From contig OZ024888.1 in the NCBI GenBank assembly GCA_964017195.1, positions 11,417,701 to 11,481,700 of the forward strand: a stretch of DNA of 64,000 bases, read 5' to 3'. The translations under genes were made by a program, and so were the position numbers. The notes under the pieces were generated by a model. It was not told the DNA's origin. It made no database searches and saw nothing but the letters and a program-made list of their open reading frames with translations. Below are positions 34,147 through 44,416 of this stretch, piece by piece; within the stretch, counting starts at the first letter, position 1; each line of letters opens with the position of its first letter. Source of the DNA: Siderastrea radians. Taxonomy: Eukaryota; Cnidaria; Anthozoa; Scleractinia; Rhizangiidae.

Positions 34147-34218
34147 GCCGTGATCGTTCAGTGGTTAGGACTCTGCGTTGTGGGCGCAGTAACCCAGGTT
34201 CGATTCCTGGTCACGGCA
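34147..34218 (+). tRNA. tRNA-His(GTG), fully paired acceptor stem
   Basis: 72 nt with acceptor GCCGTGA/TCACGGC paired at all seven positions, D-arm G-T-T-C / G-G-A-C, anticodon arm CTGCG-TTGTGGG-CGCAG (GTG, U33 present) and T-arm CCAGG-TTCGATT-CCTGG. It resembles animal tRNA-His closely. Unlike all other copies here it has no acceptor mismatch, so it is the best candidate for a working gene or the founder. It also looks like the head of a SINE. Confidence 0.7.
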
Positions 34219-34591
34219 TTTCGTTTTTTTGTTTTGTTTTGTTATTTAATTTTTTGATTATTTAATTAATTATCTAATTTTTACTATGGAAAAGGTTGGC
34301 TTTTTAAACTAAGACTGAGGGCTTAAACACTTTTCAAGTTTATGTTTTTTAAACATCGATCAGTGGCTCACTTAGATTATTTTATTTTTTTCTACGTTTT
34401 CTCACTATGCTCAATGCTCCTTTAGAGCATAGGACATCTACAGTTCTCCACTCGTCTCTATACCGGACTTTGCGTTCCATCTCCCCTCAACGTTTAGTTT
34501 GCGTTATAATGCTTAGATTAGTCGTATTAAAGTCTTTTATTTTATGTTTTGTTATTATGTATTCCTGATGATTTTACCGTGGTTAAATAAA

Positions 34592-34648
<57 letters not shown>
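34147..34648 (+). mobile_element. Candidate full-length tRNA-His-derived SINE
   Basis: tRNA-His head, about 370-bp A/T-rich body (CTACAGTTCTCCACTCGTC, GATTAGTCGTATTAAAG, GATTTTACCGTGG) and a tail of about 19 AAT units ending at 34648. The same body and tail follow truncated tRNA fragments at 16388 and 27513. Head-body-tail order fits a tRNA-derived SINE; target duplications were not found. Confidence 0.55.
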
Positions 34649-34650
<2 letters not shown>

Positions 34651-34928
34651 CTGATATAATTCTTGTAAACTCCCCCAAGTGCTTTTTGATCCTTAATCGC
34701 TTCTTTTCCCCTTACGGGTTCGCGAAGAGAGGTTGCCGGGGTACGTTGCCACAGCGATATCTGCAATCATGACCCGTCCAATTTTATTTTTCCCTTCTGA
34801 TTGATTAAGCAACCTCAGCCCTTCATTGCCCAGAATGGCTTTAATTGTGTACTTTGTGTATTTTGTACTTGCTGTGCCCGATTTCAGAACGCGCGGCACA
34901 ATAATTTGCATGTTCAGAACTAGTCGGC

Positions 34929-35192
34929 TGTGATTGGTCAGCAGACTTGGCTTTGGGAATACTTTGGGTCTCTTCGCAATTCAACTGATGTCAATCAAAC
35001 GGTTGGAAGTGTGAAGTGGAAGTGTTCGCGCGGGCCACACACGATGCAAAAGTCCCGAATGATGTCGCCTCATTCTGGCCGACGCATCAGTTGTCCACAG
35101 GTACTCGTTTCTAACGACCTTGGGTCATTTGACCCGACCGGTGAGCGCAGGCATCGATTTAGTACAACAACAACAACAACAACAAACAAACA
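34929..35192 (+). mobile_element. Retroelement 3' end with (AAC)n tail, copy 2
   Basis: Counterpart of 16814-17094: GATGTCGCCTCATTCTGG, GGTCATTTGACCCGACC, CGATTTAGTAC then (AAC)n. Its 104-codon frame is the same junk reading as at 16906. Confidence 0.5.
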
Positions 35193-35467
35193 AACAACCA
35201 ATGCAACCATTTATTTGTCACAAAATTTCCCAAGAAATATCTAATTTTCTTGCTCAGACGTCTAAAGAGCACTTTTTTTAAAGGTGAAATATTGCTTTTC
35301 AATAGAACGTACGCGCACTACATACATAAGACTCACCGTCATAACCGTAACTTATTTGCAATAAAGAATAAAGAAATCATATATATATTTGCCTTTACTG
35401 TTCTTTCTTCAGTATTCTGGTTCAATGCAATAACGAATAAACTACATGTACATGAAAGAAAAATATT

Positions 35468-36289
35468 TTTACAATCGTGATACACGTGCTAGCTCGCGGG
35501 AGTCGCAATAATGAGGTTAGACATGGCTTACAGCTTATATATGGCGCGGCACTTCCTCAGACGTGTATTTAATCTTGATAAACAGGTTTATCACTCACGT
35601 AAATCTTTTTATTGTATACGAAAGACCATGGAAAGTAAAAAAAAAATTCCACGCTCACGTCTCGCGCGTCCTAATTCCCCCTCTCACTTCTCGTTTCATT
35701 CGTTTCGTTTCAGCCTTGCAGGCTAGGCCACTACATACTGTTATAAACGGCCTCGAACTTAACTTGTCTCTTCTCACAAGCTAGAAATGCAAATAGCTAA
35801 GTGTTTCAAGAAAAATAAATAAATAAATAAAATTAAATAAAATTAAAAAAAAAACCGGAACGAATTGAATTGTTTTTGTTCTGTTTTTGTTTGCTTTTTG
35901 CCTTTTGCGGGAAGCCAGACTACAGCATTTTGATGAGGTACTGGGTCCTAATGTAGAGAAACCAACCTGTTGTTGTCTGGTGTGCTGCCATGCGTAATTT
36001 GTCTTCTTTGTTTTGGGTTGAGTACCACGACAGAAAGGAATCTGACAGCAACAAGAACGAATACATGTATCAAATACTTTGATCAAAAAGCTGTTGGCCA
36101 GAGATCTGTGTGCGTCCTTGTAGTATGGAGTGATCATTACACGACAGAAAGCAACTCCGGACGACTCCGGAAGTCTTAAACTCAGCTCACTTTGTCCACA
36201 AGAAACCAGTCTCGCGATAATCTCCGCTTTTGTTGGAGTCTTAGGCATCAAGGAACGCCTCGATTTTTTGTAGCTGTCACAGTGGCAAA
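35468..36289. other. Upstream region of KLHL17-like gene
   Basis: Unique sequence between the repeat mosaic and the first coding exon, with an (AAAT)n-like stretch at 35814-35852. Open frames on both strands (up to 156 codons, 35781-36251 minus) lack any recognisable motif. The 5' UTR and promoter of the downstream gene probably lie in the last few hundred bases; no TATA box stands out. Confidence 0.5.
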
Positions 36290-39200
36290 ATGCAGCAGTT
36301 CAGGGCGACATCCCATCAAGAAATGCGCGTGGAATTCATATCACATTTCTCGCCGACTCACACGGAGGAAGCCTTCTGTTGTATGAAAACAATGAGATCG
36401 AAAGGCGAATTGTGCGATGTAAACTTACTCATCGGCGAGCCACAACGACGGATTTCGGCCCACAGAGTCGTACTAGCGGCATGCAGCCCTTATTTTCAAG
36501 CGATGTTTACAAGCGAGCTAATCGAAAGCAGACAACGAGATATCATTCTTCAAGGAGTTGATGCTGATGCTATCGAGTTACTAGTAGACTTCGCGTATAC
36601 GGCCAGAATTCAAGTTAGCGAGGACAATGTCCAGGCATTGCTTCCCGCGTCAAGTTTACTACAGCTCACAAGCGTGAAAGATGCCTGTTGTGAATTCCTT
36701 AAAAATCAGTTGCATCCTTCTAACTGTCTGGGAATCCGTGCTTTCGCGGATGCACACACCTGTACCGACCTGCTGGAATCTTCGCATCGCTTTGCCCTTC
36801 AGCATTTCTTAGAGGTCTCGCAAACGGAGGAATTTATGCTACTTTCCGTCGAGCAGGTTTTAGAGCTTATTTCAAACAATGACGTGAATGTAGAGAGCGA
36901 AGAACAAGTCTACAACGCTGTTATAAACTGGATCAAATTCGACGTGGACAACAGGAAAGAATTTGTCCGAGATCTTTTGCCTTTTGTCAGGCTGCCATTG
37001 TTGACTAGGGAATGTTTAATGACCCGAGTAGAAACTGAAGGACTGATTAGAAACACGCCAGATTGCAAGGACCTGCTCATCGAAGCAATGAAGTACCATT
37101 TGCTTCCAGAACAGCGCTCAGTCCTTCAGAGCCCCAGAACTGTATGCCGCAAGCCCACCGGGCAGGTACCCATTTTATTTGCCATTGGCGGCGGTAGTCT
37201 CTTTGCAATTCACAGTGAGTGTGAGTGTTATGATCCTAGGATTGACAGATGGTGTATGGTGACACCCATGTCAACGAAGCGTGCCCGAGTGGGTGTTGGG
37301 ACAGTTGACGGAAAGATTTATGCTGTAGGCGGTTATGACGGTAGTAACGATCTAGCGACAGTTGAAGCTTACTGTCCACAGAGGAACACGTGGTTGGTGG
37401 TACCATCCATGGGTACTCGTCGGAGTTGTTTGGGGGTGGCTGTTTTGAACGGGTTGATTTTTGCTGTTGGGGGTTATGATGGAGCTTCATGTCTCAACAG
37501 TGTTGAGAGGTTTGATCCTTTGACTGCTCAGTGGACATCAGTTGCAGCAATGAACACAAGAAGGTAGTTTATTGTTTGTTTCAGTACCAATCCAGTTAAC
37601 ATAATGAATGTACTTGTGATAAGGTTTATGTGGTGCGAATGTTCATTGGTCAAAGTTGGACTGGTATTTTACTTGCAGGCTATAGATATTAGTATATGTA
37701 ATCGGATGAGGCCAAGTAGAATTAAGGACAAATTGATTTTCACGCGTATTTTCAAAGTTTTCAGGAAATTGCCCGAGTCGTGCAGCGATGAGGGCAATTT
37801 GAGAAAACTTTGAAAATTCAAGTGAAAATTTATTATTAATTCTACGAGGACTCAATGCGATTACTTGTTTATAACACAGAGGGCAAAATTTTCTGAAAAC
37901 TTTCCATGCACGTCAAAACAAAACCAGCCGGCCCTCGGAATAAACAATTCTCCATAAAAGCAGTTTATTAAACTACTGCTCAGCATACAGAACAAAAGAG
38001 ACTGAAAAGAAACTGTCTATTATGCATATGTTCATCTTGTGAGATAATTACAATTCTAGTTCATTGACAAATTAAAACACACTTAAAACTCAAACTAAGT
38101 AAATTAATTTAAGTTACCTGAGTTGCAAAGCTTCTTCTCGCTCGCTGAATTAACCAAAGTTTTCGATAGTTTAAAAACAAATAACCATATTTGCTGTTTC
38201 CGTAAAGCATTCAGGTTCTGACTTTCTGGAATTTCTCTTCGAGCTATCACTGTCCAATGAAAAATCTGCTTTTCGTTTCAAGATGCTTACAAAATGCAAA
38301 TGGCACGCTCTCACGCTCAGCCAATCAAATGCCGGTATTTTTAGCACTTGGCCAATCAGGAGTCAATAATTTTGCCCTCGTTAGAAAGAAAATTAAGAAG
38401 TAATGCCCTCTGTCTCCGCCAATCAGCAATCAGTAATTTTGCCCTCTATGTTATAACATGGATACAACTGTATTCCTCTAGAAAATATTTGTACTCCCCC
38501 CATGGAAGGCCATTGGAAATTCTGAGAGGGGTGGGGCTCCAAAGGCTGACAAAGACCCCTCAAGTTAACAACACTCTCTGGAATAGAGATTCGTGGGAGT
38601 TGGGAGTTTGAAAGCCGAAAAACCTTCCGGGGGGGGGGGGGGGAGTGTGGATGTTTTCTCACATCACTTTTTGCCAGATCCAAACTGCACACAAACCTCC
38701 TTCTGTGACTACCTTTTCTTACTTGTGTTGCCTTTCCTGCCTGAATGTTTCACCAAGTGAAATGAAAACAGAGCCTGGTCGCAGGTTAGGTCGAATCCAT
38801 GGGAAGGGATGAGGGACTTGTTTGTTAGGCAGACAATTGTGAAATTGCCTTGTCCTTTGTTATGTATGTATGTTCTCAATCAAAATTGTTTCTGTCTAGG
38901 CGGTATGTACGTGTGGGTGTGGTGAATGGCATAGTTTATGCAGTTGGGGGTTATGATGGCAGTGCACACCTCAACACAGTGGAGTGTTTCGACCCCATGA
39001 CAAATGCTTGGAGGGCAGTCGCCAGTATGGCCAGTCGCAGAAGCAGTGCTGGTGTTGCTGTATTGAATGACATGCTCTATGTTGTAGGTAAGTGGTGTAG
39101 ACTAGTCAGCTATTAACATATTGCTTATTAAACAATGACCAGCTTTTTGCATTAAATATGCACATTGCTACCTGTGCATATGGTGAAGGGGATTGTGGGG

Positions 39201-39965
39201 TTGGGATCTGGGAGAGAAAGGGGCAGGATGTCATTTTTCTGAATTTATTGGAACAAAATTCCCCTCTTAGGGTTACAGTCCTACATGTACATGCTGTACC
39301 AGTGCTACTAAAACCTTGTTAAATTAGGTAACTAAAGTTCCTGGTATTTTATGGTATGTTATACATGTCTGGTGGGGGCGTGGTGGTGTAGTGGTTAGCA
39401 CGTTGGACTTCAGAACTGAAGGCCAGTGGTTCGACGCCCAGTTCCTGCCATTGCGTTGTTTCCTTAGACTAGATACTTTGCCCCACATTGTCTCTCTCCA
39501 CCCAGGTGTATAAATGGGTACCAGAGACATACTGCTGGGGGTAACCCTGCGATGGACTAGCATCCCATCCAGGGGGTAGTAGCAATACTCTCAGTTGCTT
39601 CATGTTACAGAAACCGGGATAAGCTCCAGCCGTGTGGGTCTCCTTGGCCTGAGTGCATCTTTATCCTTTTATACATTTGTCTCCTAGGAGGAAATGATGG
39701 AGCATCCTGTTTGAATACAATGGAGCGTTATGACCCTGTTGCTGATTCTTGGACCACCTTGGCACCTATGAACACTCGTCGCAGCACCCATGATGTGACC
39801 GTGATAGACGGAACTCTGTATGCAGTGGGAGGAAATGATGGTAGCTCCAGTTTGAACAGTATTGAAAAGTATGACCCAGAGACTAATAAATGGACCTGTG
39901 TTGTGTCTATGAGCACGCGAAGAAGCAGTGTTGGGGTCGTAGTGGCTCAAGTGTTGCTTCTTTGA
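36290..39965 (+). CDS. KLHL17: BTB-BACK-Kelch protein, KLHL17-like (actinfilin), 3 coding exons
   Basis: Coding exons 36290-37563, 38900-39087 and 39688-39965 join in frame to 579 codons plus stop. Donor AG/GTAGTT and acceptor TCTAG/G for intron 1, G/GTAAGT and CCTAG/G for intron 2. Residues about 35-135 form the BTB domain (CDVNLLIGE, HRVVLAACSPYFQAMF), about 140-242 the BACK domain, and six Kelch blades follow from about 294, each with a GG motif (YAVGGYDGS, FAVGGYDGA, YAVGGNDGS). The PDCKDLLIEA..YHLLPEQR linker and the order of blade motifs match KLHL17 best, with KLHL20 next. The family links substrates to Cullin-3 ubiquitin ligase; vertebrate KLHL17 binds actin and kainate receptor GluK2. 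The protein lacks the longer N-terminus of the roughly 640-residue vertebrate form. Start chosen at the first in-frame ATG (AAAATGC); the ATG 11 codons on is an alternative. Exon 1 alone encodes BTB, BACK and three blades. Confidence 0.92.
37699..37864. mobile_element. Fold-back MITE in KLHL17 intron 1
   Basis: Ends GTAATCGGATGAG...AGTAGAATTAA and TTAATTCTACGAGGACTCAATGCGATTAC are inverted partners, with TTTTCAAAGTTTTC...GAAAACTTTGAAAA inside. Confidence 0.75.
37868..38457. mobile_element. Inverted-repeat element in KLHL17 intron 1
   Basis: Ends TTATAACACAGAGGGCAAAATT and AATTTTGCCCTCTATGTTATAA, about 590 bp apart. Additional TTTTGCCCTC words lie near the right end (38373, 38401). No coding capacity. 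It directly abuts the MITE at 37699-37864. Confidence 0.7.
39371..39668 (+). mobile_element. tRNA-derived SINE in KLHL17 intron 2
   Basis: The head GGTGGTGTAGTGGTTAGCAC...CCAGTGGTTCGACGCCC has tRNA A- and B-box character, and the body includes CACCCAGGTGTATAAATGGG and GCGATGGACTAGCATCCCAT. Flanks TTATACATGTCT (39359-39370) and TTATACATTTGTCT (39669-39682) look like a target duplication with a 2-bp length difference. A reversed fragment of the same body occurs at 42258-42345. Confidence 0.75.
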
Positions 39966-40481
39966 GGGAGAACGTGAAGATTAACTTAAACACCTGACCT
40001 CATGAACTCTCTATAATCGTGAAGTGTCCATAAACCAAGTGTACTGAAAAACAAGTGGCACCATTGGAGAGTAGTACTGCTTGAAAACTTCCAGGGAATA
40101 GGGTGTTATACATTTATGCTGTACCTGATACAACATGTACTTGTGCCTGTATAAGGTGTGAGTACAGTTTAGGTGTGAGACATTTGGAAGGGTTAATATT
40201 ATTAACTGTTCTCTTGATAGATAGATGAATGAGATTTAAAATTGGTGTCTTTCCCTCAACACGTGTCTTATGTGCAAATTTTAATGAAAGTTTGCATGGT
40301 TTTCGGATTTGCAGAGTAAGAATCTTTTCAGTACACAATGTTATGTGCAACACGTCTCAAAATGGCTCAGTCTGCAACATGGCTGATTGATAGGTACATG
40401 AAGAGGGCTGGTTACACAAGGAAGTTTTTGTTTTCTTTTTAACTTGAGTCACAAAGTAAACTTGCACTTGTGTACAGAGCC
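39966..40481. other. KLHL17 3' side, probable UTR
   Basis: Unique AT-rich sequence directly after the KLHL17 stop. It probably holds the 3' UTR, but no polyadenylation site can be assigned with confidence. No gene seen. Confidence 0.4.
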
Positions 40482-40895
40482 GGGGGGGGGGGGGCACTCA
40501 AAAAAGTTTTGTACGGGGAGGCCAACCCCTAACCCTTTTATATACCATTTTTGACAGAAAAGGTACCCCTTTCATATACCTTCCATTGAAAAATGGTACC
40601 CCTTTCACGTACCTTCTTAAGAACACTGCACCCCTTTCTAAACCCTTGGAAGGAAGTCTTCTTGTCGTTTTCACGTAGCGATTAATAAATTAAAATGATA
40701 CAGTCATAAGGTGCGTCTGCTCGAAATATTTTGAAGGCCCCCTTAAATACCTAAATGACAGATTTCCCTACCCTTTCATATACTTCAGCTCGTGAAATCC
40801 CTACCCTTTTGTTACCTGAAGCCTGGTAAGGTACCCATTTTGGGCGGAGCTTCCCCTTCCCATATAAGCCATTATAGTGAGTACCCCCCCCCCCC
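40482..40895. mobile_element. MITE-like element with poly-G/poly-C ends
   Basis: Begins with about 13 G then CACTCA and ends TAGTGAGTAC then about 14 C, so the termini GGGG..(C/T)ACTC are inverted partners. The interior has repeated GGTACCCCTTTCATATACC words in both senses. Confidence 0.65.
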
Positions 40896-41584
40896 AGGGT
40901 ACAGAGAGTTTTCAAAAGAGGACAATTGAAAAACTTGCAAGAGACACAAAATGGTTGTATGTACTCGACTACGGTAGCTTACTCTGCAATATGCTACATT
41001 GGAAAAAGTTCTCACAAGGATTTTTGATAGAACGTTCTTCAATTATTGCAGCCATAATTACTTATTTTGAATGCACTGTGCAATCTTTGGTACAACATGT
41101 TCCCAAATGCCTTTTTAAGATGAGTTGCAAGAATTATGACTGAAGAGTGTAAAACTGCCTACATGTATATGTAGACTGCAAGTATAGCAAGACTCACTAT
41201 TACTAGGCCCAAACCCCTAAAAACAAGTAATTTAATAAATAAATAGAAATAAGTGCTGTGGTTGCAATAAACACCTGATCATAACAAACTCATTTTGAAA
41301 CAATGTCAGGCCTCATACGACACAGTTTGCAATGTTGTATCGCCCTAAAAATTGAGCAAGCAGCCTGCAGTGTTACTTTGCAATGTGTTTTGCAGCAAAA
41401 TTGTGACACAAGTGTAGCATAGTTTGAAAAGAATATTTCCATAGGTTTTCTGCTGCTGCAATCATTACGAGAAGTAGGATGCTGGTTTTAACTCTTTTTC
41501 ACTGTGAAACATTTTCTCACTTTGCATGCAGCACTATTTTTAAGGGGATAAGGAGTGCTTGTAATTTTATTCACTTTGCCACCA
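40896..41584. other. Intergenic, nothing recognised
   Basis: AT-rich unique sequence. The 88-codon frame from 40877 begins inside the poly-C element and shows no motif. Confidence 0.4.
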
Positions 41585-41917
41585 AGGGCTGATTTACATG
41601 GTACGATTTTTGCTTACAACGGTCTTATGACTTCTGTAGTGCACGCTACTCGTGTCAAGCAGATTGTATACAACTCCTCATTCTAACATTTTGATTGTGG
41701 CTACGACTGTTGTAGGGTTTTAAAATATGTTAAAATATGCTCAAAATAAAATATTTTAAAATATGTTCAAAAGCCTACGACATTTTTTGTGTTGTGTGCA
41801 ACTGTCATGATGATGTTGTACATCTGATTTAAACAACACAATTCGTGTTGCAGACAGGACGTGAGCAAGTCGCATATAACAGATGTAAGCAAAAATCATA
41901 CTGTCTAAATCGGCCCT
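41585..41917. mobile_element. Fold-back MITE, 33-bp inverted ends
   Basis: Left AGGGCTGATTTACATGGTAC + GATTTTTGCTTACA pairs with right TGTAAGCAAAAATC + ATACTGTCTAAATCGGCCCT. Around the axis is a run of TTAAAATATG words (41718-41770). Confidence 0.85.
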
Positions 41918-42257
41918 CATACATACAGGTACTTTGTCACTGTAACCATCACCACAGAACGTATATTTTTGTTGTCCTTGAGTAAATTCCCCCATCTGCC
42001 TGTTTGATGTAATATATATTATAAATACTAAGTGACTGGCAAGCTCTTATTGCATTTTCAATTGGAAGTTTTAAAATTGCTTGTAAGATTTGACTGAGGC
42101 ATGTTTAAAAAAAGATTGAAATGTATAAATTAAATTATTTTTCGATTTGTCACGTTGTACAGTATTTTGATTTAATTACTGGAGGTGAAAAGTCCCATAA
42201 ATGCCTGATGCCCTATAATTTTTGACTAAATTAAGGGTTCTGTTGCATGAAGCAAAC

Positions 42258-42345
42258 GGGAGTATTACTTCAGTCTCGACCCTAGATGGGATGATAGTCC
42301 ATCACAGCCACCCCCACCCCCCTCCAGCACTCTTCTTAAGTTGCC
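42258..42345 (-). mobile_element. Reverse-oriented fragment of the 39371 SINE
   Basis: CCCTAGATGGGATGATAGTCC is the reverse complement of the GGACTAGCATCCCATCCAGGG segment of the SINE in the KLHL17 intron, with GAGTATTACT also conserved. Degenerate on both sides. Confidence 0.55.
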
Positions 42346-44416
42346 TGGCCAATAGTTTTCTAGTAACTAACTACTAACAGCTCTTTCAATTAACATTTGT
42401 TGGATTTTAAGGCCTCAAGCTTACACAACAAGACCTAAAGATAGTATGGGTAGCTGTAAAATTCCACAGCTATCACTGCCACAGGATGGGTGAACGTGCC
42501 ATAAACACTTAACTATATGATTTATTTTCTGTAGGGGTGAGCAATAGCTAAGTTTGGTAAATTTACCAATAAATTACCCATATCACATTCCAGTCTTATC
42601 GCTTAGGCTTTCCGACAACATTAATTGATATAGCTGTATACACCTGGGTAGATATTTTTGTTTCTAAGACCTTCCCTTCTCTTTTCCAATGTAGCAGATC
42701 CCGGAACTTCCTTAATTTCTTTGCACTTCGAGCTTGGTTGTTTTTCTTCTCCAAGAACAAAAACAACAAATCTTGTTCTCAGAGCCCGCATTACCCTTAT
42801 TTGGCAGAACAACAAGATCGGAGCTGATTTTGCAGGCAAGTCTACTGTGTAGGGAGAGTGTGCAGTAAAAGGCCTTCAGTGTATAAGCAACCACGATGAC
42901 AGGCTGCAACCACTGGTGATCACTTCAAAGCTGAGAAAAGGAAATGGTAAAAATATCCTTGTGTGACTGCTGAAACAGAATCTTGAAATGGACACAAAAT
43001 TCTGGTCTTTCACACTGGTCAAACAAGGACATTTTTATTACCATCTTTTTAATCAGCCCCATAGCGAAGATAAATAACAAACAAAACAAAAACAGCTATA
43101 ACAGAGAGAGAAATGTAGTGGGAAAATAAATCCCTTATTCAATGGTTTTACTTGATACTTTTAAAACTGCTCGCAGTTTTCTTAGCCCCTATGGGGCTCA
43201 GGAAGAAATACTATGCAACTGTAAAAATCTGCGTGCGTTAGCATTCTGTAAAATCACCAAAATTTGGTGGTGGTACAGAATAACTAAGGATCAGTGACTA
43301 AACAAATAACTTTCAAAATGCAGCATTTATTTTTATTAGTTTACTAACAATACAGCACACTTGAGTGGGCTTATGTCCTTGCAAGTCAGATGCTAGGGAA
43401 AAGAAAAACCTAAAATCACAGAATGATGTGTAGAAGTCATCCCTGGAGCATACATACAAACATTTGCAGTTTCTGACATCTTAGTACCAACATATAAGTC
43501 TTGTGGCTTCTGAAGGCAGCCTCAGGGTAAGAAATTCCTTGTTACTTTGTTAGCTAGCAAGAGTCAAGATGTTGACTGGACTACAGTTCCCACAGGTACA
43601 CAGCCTTTGGTTGAAGATAGTTTGATATTATGCATCATTTATTTTTTTGACTTTGATTCCAATCCCAAAGCCCTGAAATTCAATATGAAAAAAAACAAAA
43701 CAAAATATATTATGGACATAGTATGTACTGTAAAAGACACATGTAAGACTTCTTGCAATTTATGAAATGATTATTTAAAATTTAACCTTGATCATATTTA
43801 AAGTATACAGGCAGTAAGCATGGATGGCACCTCAAAACAGCAATGCACATGTGGTGATTTAATAATTATAAATACAAAATGAGTGGCTGTGTTGTAACAG
43901 AATGTAACAACTTGAGCCAAAGGAAAGAGTTTGTGTTACTTTGATACAACATCTAAACATGTCGATTGACCATAATTTGAGGCAAAATTAATACTATAAA
44001 TTTAAGGAAAAGTACATTATAAAAGTCAGGACAGAATCTGAATTTACAGATAATTCTTTTATTTGTTTAACATTCATTTCTTATGTATTTTCTTTATGGA
44101 CTGATTATTAATGAGTGTTAAAAGAAACTTATAACAATTCTCACTAAGTCCCTTGAGCATGCACCAGGTTGTGTACATACATGTACCAAGATGTACTGTA
44201 TATTTAAATAATTATTTTGCCACATAAATGCACCTTAAGACAACCTGGACAGAAGTCATACTGATAATACAAAGTGCCTGTAACTACTGGACCACAATAA
44301 TATGTAGTAAGAGTGACTCACGAACAATACCATGATACATGATACCCCTTGCAACTGTAGTGAGTCAGAATTACTGACCTGTGTAACCAACAATTATGTA
44401 CACTATACAACAGTAC
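42346..44416. other. Intergenic and PHB2 3' UTR region
   Basis: Unique AT-rich DNA. Reverse-strand AATAAA words at about 44058-44063 and near 43323 could end the PHB2 transcript. Frames of 64-72 codons (42621-42909) on both strands lack recognisable motifs. An inverted AGCCCC.ATAG / CTATGGGGCT pair lies at 43056 and 43188. Confidence 0.4.

Larger units (their letters stand above)
33623..35467 (+). repeat. Block S copy 4, tail part
   Basis: Resumes at the equivalent of 15938 (CAATATTGTAATAG) and runs to the same end as copy 1 (17370). It retains about 170 bp, including the full tRNA-His, that copies 1 and 3 lost, and holds about 265 bp extra at 34706-34973 between GCTTCTT and CTCTTCGCAATTC. 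This is the least deleted version of the S tail. Confidence 0.8.

Noticed and set aside
35781..36251. 156-codon minus-strand frame upstream of KLHL17
   Set aside because: No recognisable domain, ends in a low-complexity hydrophobic run over the AAAT tract, and overlaps the likely 5' UTR of the plus-strand gene.
37236..37490. 84-codon minus frame inside KLHL17 exon 1
   Set aside because: Shadow of the Kelch-coding exon.
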